Position numbers and translations under genes: made by a program
DNA from: Verrucomicrobiaceae bacterium
GTDB taxonomy: Bacteria > Verrucomicrobiota > Verrucomicrobiia > Verrucomicrobiales > Verrucomicrobiaceae
Reading direction: 5' to 3'
Length of the DNA: 59,209 nucleotides
Assembly: GCA_027487315.1 (NCBI GenBank)
Contig: JAIYDW010000121.1
Location: 1-59,209, forward strand
Shown: piece by piece, positions 26,221-35,300 of the stretch
Layout of the letters: each line of letters begins with the position of its first letter
Numbering within the stretch: position 1 is the first letter of the stretch
The notes under the pieces: model-generated
The model's database searches: none
What the model was told of the DNA's origin: nothing
Seen by the model: only the letters and a program-made list of their open reading frames with translations

Positions 26221-26257
26221 GAGGCGCAGGTTGTCAACAACCTGCGCCTCTTCTTTT
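26221..26257 (+). terminator. Strong intrinsic terminator after the TIGR04073 gene
   Basis: A perfect 13-bp inverted repeat (GAGGCGCAGGTTG, loop TCAA, CAACCTGCGCCTC) at 26221-26250, followed by TTCTTTT. It insulates the tol operon that starts 104 bases later. Confidence 0.92.
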
Positions 26258-26360
26258 GTGCCCCTCGAATTCCAAGTTGACGCATGACCTCATACCTCCG
26301 TTAACTGTTTCTGTCCGCATACCTTTCACCCACTCCTCTTCTATCCCTTCGCATTAAGCC

Positions 26361-27203
26361 ATGCCCTTGCTACCCCTGGCTTCCGGCCTCTCCTTTGGAT
26401 TCAATAACGCCACCCCCTCAGGCATCATTATCTGCGGTCTTTTGGTTGTCCTTTCCATCGCCAGTTGGGTCGCCATGACCCGGAAGTTTCTCCTCCTCAA
26501 ACACGCCCGGAAAGCTAACGCCACCTTCTGCAGCGACCTCCGCCGCAGCCCCCATCCGCTCTCCCTTTTCCAAGCTGGCGAACGCTTCCTCGAAGCCCCC
26601 ATGTTTCACGTCTATCACGACGCCTGCCGCGAGCTCGCTTTCTACCTCCTGAATACCGACACTGTCGACGCCCAATTCAGCCGTCGCCTCCAATCCGCCG
26701 GTCGCATCACCCCCAGTGAAATGAACGCCGTCAAAGAAACCATGGAGCGCGCGGTTAGCGAGGCCGCCCTCCGGCTTGAGACCGGACTTGGCGTCGTCGC
26801 CAGCGCCCTCAGTGGCGCCCCCGTCCTCGGACTCCTCGGCACCGTCTGGGGTGTCATGGAAAGCTTTGGCGGGCTTGCCAGTATCGCCGATGGCGGCGGC
26901 CTCCGAGCACTCGCCCCCGGCCTCTCCTCCGCCATGCTCACCACCATCGCAGGCCTCGTCGTCGCCCTGCCAAGCATGTTCGGATACAACTTCCTCGTTT
27001 CTCGGATCCGCCTCCAAATCGCTCGGATCGAGCATTTCTCCGCCGATTTCGCTAGCATCCTCGATCGCCATTTCGTCGATCACCGCACCACTACCCCGGA
27101 CCTCCCTAGTGCCATCAGCGATCTCGACTCCATTGGCCTGGACGCCTTCTCCGGCGCCCCCTCTGGCTTGGCTTCTTCCCCTCCCATCGAGTCCCACTCA
27201 TGA
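26361..27203 (+). CDS. tolQ: TolQ/ExbB/MotA-family proton channel subunit
   Basis: Inner-membrane proton channel subunit energising the Tol-Pal envelope system, 280 residues. Three hydrophobic helices are visible: about 20-40 (SGIIICGLLVVLSIASWVAM), about 150-175, including the family core GAPVLGLLGTVWGVMESF, and about 190-215 (LSSAMLTTIAGLVVALPSMF). The C-terminal cytoplasmic tail is extended, acidic and Ser/Pro-rich compared with TolQ (about 230 residues). It is the first gene of five (Q-R-A-B-Pal). Its stop overlaps tolR in ATGA, implying translational coupling. Confidence 0.9.
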   Translation: MPLLPLASGLSFGFNNATPSGIIICGLLVVLSIASWVAMTRKFLLLKHARKANATFCSDLRRSPHPLSLFQAGERFLEAPMFHVYHDACRELAFYLLNTDTVDAQFSRRLQSAGRITPSEMNAVKETMERAVSEAALRLETGLGVVASALSGAPVLGLLGTVWGVMESFGGLASIADGGGLRALAPGLSSAMLTTIAGLVVALPSMFGYNFLVSRIRLQIARIEHFSADFASILDRHFVDHRTTTPDLPSAISDLDSIGLDAFSGAPSGLASSPPIESHS

Positions 27204-27622
27204 GACACGCCCGACACCACAACCAACTCAAATGGTTCACCGAGATCAGTGTTACACCACTGCTCGACCTCGTGTTCATCCTGCTCTTCGCCTTCATGGT
27301 CGCCCTGCCTCTGGTCTCTCAAACCGACTCGTTGCTCACTTCCACACCCGCCAACAGCGCCGCTCCCGCCCCGACACCGAGTGAGACCATTACCCTCTCC
27401 TTGCTCCCATCAGACTCCATCCTTTGGAACGGCGCTGAAATGCCCGCGATTAGCCTCGAAACTCGCCTCACCGATTCCCTTCTCACCCAACCCAACCTCG
27501 GCGTCATCATCGAAATGAACCCCGACCTTCCAGTTTCTCGACTGGTCGCACCCATGGCCATCCTGCAAAAAACAGGCGTCCAAAGCACTGCCATTCGCCT
27601 AACAGCCTCAACCGTTCCATGA
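27200..27622 (+). CDS. tolR: TolR/ExbD-family protein
   Basis: Second channel subunit, 140 residues, a normal length. One N-terminal helix, EISVTPLLDLVFILLFAFMV, carries the conserved Asp (LLDLVF) that takes part in proton flow. After a Ser/Ala/Pro linker comes the periplasmic domain, ending in LGVIIEMNPDLPVSRLVAPM. It sits between tolQ and the tolA-like gene with four-base overlaps on both sides, so the order and stoichiometry of the complex are preserved. Confidence 0.9.
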   Translation: MRHARHHNQLKWFTEISVTPLLDLVFILLFAFMVALPLVSQTDSLLTSTPANSAAPAPTPSETITLSLLPSDSILWNGAEMPAISLETRLTDSLLTQPNLGVIIEMNPDLPVSRLVAPMAILQKTGVQSTAIRLTASTVP

Positions 27623-28335
27623 CCGCAACCGCCAGCGCTGCTTTCGATGCCCGGCCTTACGTCCTGGAACCCCTTCGCCCCGCCCTCATAGGCGTCACCG
27701 TTGTCCATCTTCTCCTCGCAATCATCGTTCTGTGGCTCGCCTCAGACAGTTCCACCACTACCCAGGCCCCACCCGACTCTTCCTCAAAGACGCAGTCACC
27801 TTCCTTGCATTGGTTCCGTCCCGCCGATTTCCAATCTCCCCTACCCCTGACCACCCCAGCGACCACTCCTCCACCGGCAACTCGCAACACCTCTCGCTAC
27901 ATCACGCTCTCTCGCGTCACTTCTTCCTCAACAAGCAATCCGCCTCCAACCGCAAACTCCAGTCAGCCTTCGCTTCCCACTAGCGCCGGAACGGACGCCG
28001 CGACCATGAGCGTACTCGACCAAATCGACGAAGCTCTCTACGAAGCCTTCATGCAGGTCTGGACTCCTCCCGATCTCGAACAAACCGCCCCTTCTAAGCG
28101 AACCACCCGTCTCGATATCTCACTCAACACAGACCTTGCCCTGGTTCAAGCCGACCTCGTCGCTCCATCGGGCTCCACCGAACTCGATCTCTCCGTGCTC
28201 CTCGCAGTCGAAAAAGTCGCCGAACGCCTCCGAAGCCGACTGACATCAGCAGATTCCCTGAAAATTCCTAACTCCCTCCCTTCCTCTTTTCAAAATTCGC
28301 GTTACGTGTGTCGTATCCAGTTTCAGATCGAATGA
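27619..28335 (+). CDS. tolA: TolA-like energy-transducing protein
   Basis: A 238-residue protein in the tolA position. One N-terminal membrane anchor (PALIGVTVVHLLLAIIVLWL, about 20-41) is followed by a Ser/Thr/Pro-rich linker (about 42-130) and a C-terminal domain (about 135-238; MSVLDQIDEALYEAFMQVW... to RYVCRIQFQIE) that has the size and final beta-strand style of TolA/TonB C-terminal domains. Unlike enteric TolA it lacks the long Ala/Lys/Glu helical domain II; the extended linker would have to span the periplasm. The assignment rests on position and architecture, not on strong sequence identity. Confidence 0.7.
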   Translation: MTATASAAFDARPYVLEPLRPALIGVTVVHLLLAIIVLWLASDSSTTTQAPPDSSSKTQSPSLHWFRPADFQSPLPLTTPATTPPPATRNTSRYITLSRVTSSSTSNPPPTANSSQPSLPTSAGTDAATMSVLDQIDEALYEAFMQVWTPPDLEQTAPSKRTTRLDISLNTDLALVQADLVAPSGSTELDLSVLLAVEKVAERLRSRLTSADSLKIPNSLPSSFQNSRYVCRIQFQIE

Positions 28336-29552
28336 CCCAGGCAATCCAACGTTTGAGCCTTCTTTTGGCGTTCCTTTTGTTAGCGCCAACCGATAGTTCT
28401 GCACTAATTGGCTTTGGCAGCAAGAAGAAGGACCCCAGCCAAGCCCCCGAGAAGTCCTCCCCACTGCCGGCGCTCAGCGTCACGCCCTTCACTGGCAGCT
28501 CCGGCACCAGTGCCCAAACAGGCATCATCGAAGAACTAACGCGGTCCCGTGCTTTCGATATCCTTGCCTCAGGTGCCAAAGCAGATCCCGCCCAAGCCTC
28601 TTTCGAACTCTCCGGTGACTCAGTCGGCGGACGCGTCTCCAGCCGCCTGAAGGATAGCTCCGGCAAACTTCTTTTCGAGCGCACCTACGCAGCCCCCGGA
28701 CTCGACGAAAACCTCCAAGCGCTCTCCGACGATCTCACCTTCGCCATCACCGGCAAACCCGGCCTCGCTACCAGCCGAATCGTCTTCGTCAGCAACAAGA
28801 CCGGCGTCAAACAAATCTACCTCTCCAATGCCGATGGCGGCAACATTCAACAAGTCACCCGCCATCGCCACGGCGCCGTCAGCCCTTCCCTCTCCCCGGA
28901 CGCCTCCCTGCTCGCGTTCACCAGCTATCGCACCGGCTTTCCCGAAGTCACCCTCATGGACCTCGGTGGCGGCATGGAACGCGTCGTCACGGACACCTCA
29001 GGTGCCAACTTCGGTGCTTCAATCGCCCCGGATGGTCAGCACCTCGCCCTTGTCATGAGTTTCCTCGGTAACCCCGAAATCTTCGTCACTGACCTCGCCA
29101 CCAACTCCGCCGGCTGCCTCACCGAATCCATCGGCGTCCCCTGCAGCCCCTCCTGGAGCCCCACCGGCACCCGCCTCATTTTCTCAAGCGACGAAGGCCA
29201 CGGCCAACAACTCTACGTCGCCGACTTCGGTTCGGAAAAATCTCCCGGCGCCCTGCAACGCTTCAATGTGGGCTATCGGTTTGCAACGGATCCCACTTGG
29301 TCGCCAGACGGCACCCAGGTCGCCTTCACGGCCCGCAGCCGCGCGTCCTGGGTCGTCGCCATCAAAGACTACCCTTCCGGTCGCACTCGCGTGATCCAAC
29401 GCGGTGCCTCCCATCCCTCCTACAGCCCCAACGGCCGCTACCTGATCTACACTGAAAATGGCGACCTCTACCGCCATGATCTTGTTTCAAACTCAAGACG
29501 CCTTCTTATTAGTGACTTCGGCGAAGTCTCCGAACCCCGATGGATGAATTGA
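28332..29552 (+). CDS. tolB: Tol-Pal system beta-propeller protein TolB
   Basis: Periplasmic propeller protein that binds Pal and is displaced by the Tol motor. Starting at ATG 28332, which overlaps the tolA stop as ATGA, it has 406 residues with a signal peptide (AIQRLSLLLAFLLLAPTDSSA). An N-terminal alpha/beta domain (about 45-145; LTRSRAFDILASG, DLTFAITGKPGLATSRIVFV) is followed by repeated WD40-like/PD40 blades (VSPSLSPDASLLAFTSYRTG; PSWSPTGTRLIFSSDEG; PTWSPDGTQVAFTA; PSYSPNGRYLIYTE). Normal length. Confidence 0.93.
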   Translation: MTQAIQRLSLLLAFLLLAPTDSSALIGFGSKKKDPSQAPEKSSPLPALSVTPFTGSSGTSAQTGIIEELTRSRAFDILASGAKADPAQASFELSGDSVGGRVSSRLKDSSGKLLFERTYAAPGLDENLQALSDDLTFAITGKPGLATSRIVFVSNKTGVKQIYLSNADGGNIQQVTRHRHGAVSPSLSPDASLLAFTSYRTGFPEVTLMDLGGGMERVVTDTSGANFGASIAPDGQHLALVMSFLGNPEIFVTDLATNSAGCLTESIGVPCSPSWSPTGTRLIFSSDEGHGQQLYVADFGSEKSPGALQRFNVGYRFATDPTWSPDGTQVAFTARSRASWVVAIKDYPSGRTRVIQRGASHPSYSPNGRYLIYTENGDLYRHDLVSNSRRLLISDFGEVSEPRWMN

Positions 29553-30061
29553 TCTCCCACACTCGCCATCACGTGAAACGCCTCTTCTTTTCTCTCATCA
29601 TCGCAGCGACCGCCACCTCATGCGGATCGCTCAAACAGGATAACACCGCTGTCGTCTACGCCCTCGGTTCGCGTGAAGGATTCACCTCCCCCCTCGCTGG
29701 AAACCTCACACCTGCCTGTCCGGCATTAAGCTTCGTTGGCGATCACCACACTATCAGCGGTCGCCATCTGATCAGCCTTCGAAAAGTGGCGGATCAGATC
29801 AAACAAGACAAAACCCGCCTGCTCATCGCCGGATACACCTCACCCAAACTCCCCCAGGATTACGCCCGCTCCCTCTCCGAACGCCGCGCCCAGGATGTTC
29901 GGCAGCATCTGATCGAGATGGGTGTCGAAGCCGGTTCAATCCACACCCTGGGCCTTGGCAATGACTTCTCCCCCTCCGGACCCTCCAGCGACGTCGTCGT
30001 CATCTACCACGCCACACCCCGCTCGACCTCCGGCACCGCAGAATCGCCCTCCTCAAACTAG
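29540..30061 (+). CDS. pal: Pal-like OmpA-family lipoprotein
   Basis: Outer-membrane lipoprotein ending the tol operon, 173 residues from the ATG at 29540 that lies inside tolB. A GTG at 29573 would give a cleaner signal (MKRLFFSLIIAATATSC) and is a good alternative. The lipobox is ATSC. The OmpA-type peptidoglycan-binding domain spans about 70-165: LLIAGYTS, SLSERRAQDVRQHLIEMGVE and LGLGNDF. The Arg in LSERRA is kept, but the Asp usually found in the preceding G-H-x-D motif is replaced (AGYTS), so binding to diaminopimelate could be altered. A Ser/Thr-rich tail ends the protein. Confidence 0.82.
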   Translation: MDELISHTRHHVKRLFFSLIIAATATSCGSLKQDNTAVVYALGSREGFTSPLAGNLTPACPALSFVGDHHTISGRHLISLRKVADQIKQDKTRLLIAGYTSPKLPQDYARSLSERRAQDVRQHLIEMGVEAGSIHTLGLGNDFSPSGPSSDVVVIYHATPRSTSGTAESPSSN

Positions 30062-30248
30062 ACATGCCTGATAGCTTGGCGAGTCGAGCCATTCAAACCG
30101 GAATCCTAAGTTTCAGGAGCAGGAAGCGGTGCCTCCAACTTCGAAGCTCAAGTTCAACACACCGCATCAGAACAATCTCCAGTTCGCAAAGAATCCATTT
30201 GCAAAAGCCCCCGCCCCGCCTTTACTCCTAACTCCTCTCTGAGGAAAC

Positions 30249-30333
30249 GGGCAGATACCCAAGCGGCCAACGGGGGCAGACTGTAAATCTGCTGGCTTTG
30301 CCTACGCTGGTTCGAATCCAGCTCTGCCCACCA
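30249..30333 (+). tRNA. tRNA-Tyr (anticodon GUA)
   Basis: Class II tRNA with a long variable arm. Acceptor GGGCAGA pairs with TCTGCCC; the anticodon stem GCAGA/TCTGC holds loop CTGTAAA, anticodon GTA. The T arm is GCTGG-TTCGAAT-CCAGC, the discriminator is A, and the CCA is encoded at 30331-30333. Its 3' end borders the accessory stretch. Confidence 0.97.
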
Positions 30334-30461
30334 CCTTATCCCGCAAGGGATTGCGGCGATCCACCGCCTCCGGCGCCCATCGCGGAGAATTCTGCTTGGA
30401 CACTTCTTGGACACTTTTGGAAGTCTTAACGGTAGGTTCACATTCGAAACCACGGCTGTCC

Positions 30462-31124
30462 ATGGCCTCATACAACCTCCACTCCCCCACCAGCCTCACT
30501 CAACCATGTCAGGTCGAGGACCTTGGATCATGGTTGGCGAACGAACTTCAAACGATCACACCTCCTTCCGTCCGGTCTATAGTAAAGGCCGTGTGCGATT
30601 CTCAAAAAGACTTCATCTGCTGGCCATCAGAGGCAATTTTGCTATGGCATGGATGCAATCGCGTCCCCCCAGAAGGCAAGACGCAGGCATGGCATGAATA
30701 CCCACTCGCACTGAAACAGGCTGTTGCTTCAATGAAAGGACCATGGGACCCTCGTCCAAACGGTCCTGCCATTAAAGCGTTCCTTATCGCTGGCGGCAAT
30801 CGCCCGCCCCGCAAGGGGACAAACAACGCTTGGTCGATTCACCACGTTTATTCTGGCAAGTTTCCGCACAGCGCAACCCAGCCGACCACTCACGCTAAGA
30901 AGGAGGGTTTGCATTTCACCCAAAGCGCTGGTCTCGTGGCGGTGCATCCAATTGCAGACGCACTGTGCGACGAATTTCCATTTTTCTCTTGGTTTCTGAG
31001 AGCACGTGCCTTCCAACTTTTCGGCTACGATCCAGATCACGTCTTCCATTTCGGCGAGCATGATGAATTTGGTTTTATTGAGGGCAGCCAAAGTCGAGTC
31101 ATTTATTGTCCTCAACCGGATTGA
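30462..31124 (+). CDS. Unrecognised protein in the accessory region next to tRNA-Tyr
   Basis: A 220-residue soluble protein from the ATG at 30462 (MASYNLHSPTSLTQPCQ); an in-frame start at 30351 would read through the flank of the tRNA and is unlikely. I do not recognise a characterised family. Visible are an aromatic/His-rich core (NAWSIHHVYSGKFPHSA, TTHAKKEGLHFTQSAGLVAVHPIADALCDEFPFFSWFLRA split here into its parts) and a GYDPDHVFHF segment. Several conserved-looking His residues could bind metal, but this is only an impression. Base composition is lower in GC and less C-biased than the flanking operons, consistent with acquired DNA inserted after the tRNA. Confidence 0.6.
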   Translation: MASYNLHSPTSLTQPCQVEDLGSWLANELQTITPPSVRSIVKAVCDSQKDFICWPSEAILLWHGCNRVPPEGKTQAWHEYPLALKQAVASMKGPWDPRPNGPAIKAFLIAGGNRPPRKGTNNAWSIHHVYSGKFPHSATQPTTHAKKEGLHFTQSAGLVAVHPIADALCDEFPFFSWFLRARAFQLFGYDPDHVFHFGEHDEFGFIEGSQSRVIYCPQPD

Positions 31125-31320
31125 GCACCACTGGAGCATGTGGAGTGGGGTGCACTTTGTATCAAAGTTGGCGTTCTGAGTTAAAGATATCTGATCATGC
31201 CTCCAGCACCGCTTTGAAGGGCTGAACAGCACTGACACCTTTGCCTGTAATTTTGGTCTCATTCATGATGCTCTAACCCACCTTTATGAACAACAAGCAG
31301 GAGTGTCATAACCAGAGCTT
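31125..31320 (-). other. Gene-poor spacer with a 23-codon minus-strand frame
   Basis: No convincing gene. A short minus-strand frame at 31266-31195 reads MNETKITGKGVSAVQPFKAV and four more codons to TGA. Nothing supports its expression. Composition is more AT-rich than the core genes. Confidence 0.35.
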
Positions 31321-31596
31321 TCAATCCCCACCCTGTATCCGTCTCTGTTCGTCATTGAGCCGCAGCCAAAGCCCAATTTCCTCGCTGTATCCGGTCTTGG
31401 CAAACTCCGTAATAACCGTGGCCCGATTGGGGCAATCTTCCAAAAAGGCGGTAGCACAACGGACCTTCATTCCCACATCGATCATTTTGCAAACCGCCTC
31501 ATTGAGCGGTTAATCGTCATAGGATCGCTCTTTGACGATCTCGAAAGTCCATTTGGACTCGTACTTCACGAACTCCCAAAATGGTTTTGTCGCCAT
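31321..31596 (-). pseudogene. Small gene interrupted by one in-frame TAA
   Basis: A 92-codon minus-strand frame from ATG 31596 to TGA 31321 has a single TAA at codon 29. The first part reads MATKPFWEFVKYESKWTFEI and continues to RSYDD. After the TAA come PLNEAVCKMIDVGMKVRCAT and AFLEDCPNRATVITEFAKTG, ending RRIQGGD. Both halves look like real protein and share the frame, so I read it as a small gene with a nonsense mutation. Alternatively, a 54-residue protein could start at the internal ATG (codon 38). The opposite strand is also open here but has no start codon. No family recognised. Confidence 0.4.
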
Positions 31597-31960
31597 ACAT
31601 GAAATTGTGACGGGCAAACTTGGTGCAGCAAGAAGTGGTATTCCTCAGAAATTTGGTTTGTGTGCACACATAAATGGACCTTTTACTGAAAGTCGTCTTG
31701 ACACGCCGAAACAGTCGACCGTGGCAGCCGAGCTACCCAAAGGGTGATGCTGGCACATTAAAGCGGTCGCCGGCTTAAAACCCGAATGCCGCGATTGAAA
31801 GTGACTCAGGCGTACCATCCTCGCGGTTCCTAGAGCTTGCGACTCGCAGTCTCTATGTCAAAAAAGAGACCTGGCAAGAGACGCGGTGCCTTGGAACCAA
31901 TATCCGGGTAGCGAATGGACCGCTTCCAGTCGCGGTGTTCGCGTTCAAATTCCAGCTCCC
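31597..31960. other. 364-base stretch with no convincing gene
   Basis: No frame with coding character was found. It includes a degenerate tRNA-3'-like segment near 31930-31965 (GCGTTCAAATTCCAGC) without pairing partners, so no tRNA is called. It probably belongs to the decayed insert that follows tRNA-Tyr. Confidence 0.4.
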
Positions 31961-32293
31961 CTATCTGCGCACGTTGGCCCCTCGGTTGGCATCAATCGAC
32001 CGCATCGTGTTCGGCATCACCCTTCTGGCCCCAAAATCCATCTGCCTCATAGACCACACAACCGCCGAAACCGCAAACAACGCCACGATCAGCCCCAAAA
32101 CACCCACTGAAATCGCAACGATTCGCAATCGCCGCTCCTGCCATCGCCTCTGTTGCCGCGTCGTGTTGAGATCAGAAACACCAAGCTGCGCACACCACCA
32201 ATGACGCCACCCACGTGGATCACGGGCCATGATGATCGCCCAGATGGCGACAACCAGAGCGGCAAAAGCGGTAATGGTCTCAGTTGGCGGCAA
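31961..32293 (-). CDS. Small two-helix membrane protein
   Basis: A 110-residue protein from a TTG start at 32293; a stop lies just upstream in frame, so no ATG start exists. Two hydrophobic segments are clear: about 7-22 (ITAFAALVVAIWAIIMA) and about 58-80 (IVAISVGVLGLIVALFAVSA). A basic, Trp-rich cytoplasmic-looking loop lies between them (RDPRGWRHWWCAQLG, RRWQERRLR). Family unknown. It lies 81 bases downstream of pyruvate carboxylase on the same strand. The TTG start and weak context keep confidence moderate. Confidence 0.45.
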   Translation of the reverse strand: MPPTETITAFAALVVAIWAIIMARDPRGWRHWWCAQLGVSDLNTTRQQRRWQERRLRIVAISVGVLGLIVALFAVSAVVWSMRQMDFGARRVMPNTMRSIDANRGANVRR

Positions 32294-32374
32294 GGTCGCG
32301 ACAGTGACTTATTTTGAAACAGTTTCAAGTCCCTGTTCCACTAATTTCTAAGATTCAATGCTGCCCCCCAGTCC

Positions 32375-35300
32375 CTACTTTTCCATCACGATAAGCAAGT
32401 CCTTGCTCTCCACGGTCTCGCCCACCTTGGCTGCAATCTCCAAAACCGTCCCCGCCTTCGGTGCAGCTACGGCCGCAAACATCTTCATCGCCTCAAGCGT
32501 CAGTAGCGTCTCACCCTCCTTCACCTTCTGCCCAACCGTCACCGCAATGCTCGCCACCATCCCTGGCATCGGCGCCCCTACCTGACTCATGTCAGCCGGA
32601 TCCGCCTTCGTTCGCGTCACAAGATTGGTCGCGATCTTCTTGTCCACCACGTGCGTGTGCCGCGGGTAGCCATTCAGATCAAAGATCGCCGTCCGCACCC
32701 CGTTCGAATCCGGCTCAGTCAGGTTCAGTGACTGAATAAACAGCGTCTTGCCCGCTTCCAGATCCACATGAATCTCCTCCTTGTCCTGCAGCCCGTAATA
32801 ATAAGCAGGAGTTGGCAAGACCGACACATCCCCGTGCTTCTTCCTGAAATCCGCAAACTTCAAGAACACATCCGGATACATCAGGTAACTCCACACATCA
32901 TCATCAGTCGGCTTCTTCCGCAACTTGGTCTCCAGTTCGGCACGCACCTCATCCAAATCAATCTTAGCGGCCTGCTCCCCTGGACGACCGCTGATCCTTT
33001 TACCGTCCTTGCCCACAATGGCAGCCGCCAAAGCGTCCCACTTCGCCCGTGAATCCGCCGCCTTGGCCGCCTCCATCCCGTAAAATGGCTCACCCAACCA
33101 GCCTTCAAACATGCTGGTCACATCCTTGCTCCACTTCGCTCCAACAAGATTGAAGATGTCACTTGGCTTCACTCCACGCGCCACACACTCGATGGCCAAA
33201 TCACCCACCACCTTGCTAGACGGAGTCACCTTCACAATGTCGCCGCACAACTGATTCACCTCAGCGTAAGCACGAGCAATCTCAGGCCAGCGTGCCGACA
33301 TTCCCATCCCGCTCGCTTGCTCCTTCAAGTTGGTATACTGCCCTCCCGGCATCTCATGCAAATAAACCTCCGCCGTCCCATAGGGTTCGCTGGTGTCGAA
33401 AGGTTTGTAGAAATCACGAACAGCGGCCCAATAGTCGCTGAACTCTTGTAGCGCGTCCGTATCCAACCCGGTATCCCGTTCACTGTGTTGCATCGCCGCT
33501 ACGATCGAATTCAAATTCGGTTGGCTCGTGCCTCCAGACAAAGATGAAATCGCTGCGTCCGCCACGTCCACACCCGCCAACGCCGCCTCGATGATGCTCG
33601 ATGCATTCATCCCGCTGGTGTCGTGCGTGTGAAAGTGAATGGGCAAATCCACCTCATCGCGCAAGGCCTTCACCAGCTTTTGCGCCGCCAATGGACGACA
33701 CAACCCCGCCATGTCCTTGATCGCCAGCATGTGCGCCCCCATCTTTTCCAACTCCTTCGCCAGCCGTACATAATACTTTAGGTCATACTTGTCCCGCTTC
33801 GGATCCAGAATATTCCCCGTGTAACAAAGCGTTCCTTCGCAGATCGACGACGTGTCTTCTCGCACCGCCTCCATCGCCACCTTCAAATTCGGCAAGTAAT
33901 TGAGGCTGTCGAAGATTCGGAAAACATCCATGCCACTCTCCGCGGAGTGTTTCACAAAACCCTTCACCACATTGTCGGGGTAGTTGCTGTATCCCACAGC
34001 GTTCGATCCTCGAAACAGCATCTGCAGCAGGATATTCGGAACCTTCTCCCGCAACTGCCTCAAGCGATCCCAGGGATCCTCGCGCAGAAACCGCATCGTC
34101 ACATCAAAGGTCGCCCCACCCCACATCTCGAGAGAGAAGAGATTCGGCGTCCGCCTCGCCACCGCGCTCGCCACCGCCAGCATGTCATACGTCCGCATCC
34201 GCGTCGCCAACAGCGACTGATGTGCATCACGCATAGTCGTGTCCGTGATCAACAACGCCTTCTGACCCCGCACCCATTCTTTGCAGAACCTCTCCGGCCC
34301 CATCTCCGTCAGCTTTTGTTTCGTGCCTTCCGCCGGAACCTGCCGATGGTCAAATCGCGGGATCGGAGGCTTCGCAAACGTCTTCCCAGGCAAATGCCCC
34401 TTCGCAAACGGATTCCCGTTCACTCGCACCTCAGCCAGGTAATTGACCAGCTTGGTCGCACGATCCTTCCTCGCGGTGAACTTCAACAGGTCGGGATTGT
34501 TATCAATGAACCGCGTCGTCGCCTGTCCACTCCGAAACTCAGGATGCGCCGCCACATTCAGCAAGAACGGAATGTTCGTCTTTACCCCCCGAATGCGGAA
34601 CTCATGCAAACTCCGCGCCATCCGGTCCAACGCCTGCTGAAACGTGCGACCATACACTGTCAACTTCACCAGCATCGAATCATAATACGGCGTCACCACC
34701 GCATTCGTCGCACCCAGAGCACCATCCAAGCGGACACCAAATCCACCCGCACTACGGTAGGTGAGGATCTTCCCAAAATCCGGTGTGAAGCCGTTCTCCG
34801 GATCTTCCGTCGTGATGCGGCACTCAATCGCGAAACCCGACTTGTCGATCTTTTCTTGGATCGGCAACCCCAGGGGCTCCTCATGCAACGAGTGCCCCTC
34901 AGCGATCAGAATCTGTGAGCGCACGATATCGATGCTCGTGATCTCCTCCGTCACAGTGTGCTCCACCTGGATCCGCGGATTCATCTCAATGAAAAACCAC
35001 TCGCCCGTCTCGTAATCCACCAAAAACTCAACCGTTCCAGCGTGTGTGTATCCCACCGCCTCAGCAAGCTTCAGCGCCGCTTGGCAAAGCCCGTCAACTA
35101 CTTTTTGGTCCAACCCATAACTTGGCGCCTGCTCAATCACCTTTTGGTGCCGACGCTGCACTGAGCAATCGCGCTCATGCAGGTGCAAAACATGCCCGTG
35201 CTTGTCCGCCAGGATCTGAACCTCAATGTGCTTCGCCTTCCCAACAAACCGCTCCAAAAACACCGCCCCATTCCCGAACGCCCTCTCCGCCTCGGTCTGT

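Noticed and set aside
30154-30471. Minus-strand frame covering the tRNA (reads WAELDSNQRRQSQQIYSL)
   Set aside because: It is the antisense translation of the tRNA-Tyr gene, a well-known annotation artefact.
31886-32110. Plus-strand frame with SSRGVRVQIPAPLS, a peptide style often produced from tRNA 3' ends
   Set aside because: The acceptor, D and anticodon arms cannot be paired here; at most a decayed tRNA fragment. It also overlaps the minus-strand membrane protein.
33947-34918. 323-codon plus-strand frame opposite pyc
   Set aside because: Arg/His/Pro-rich shadow of pyruvate carboxylase.
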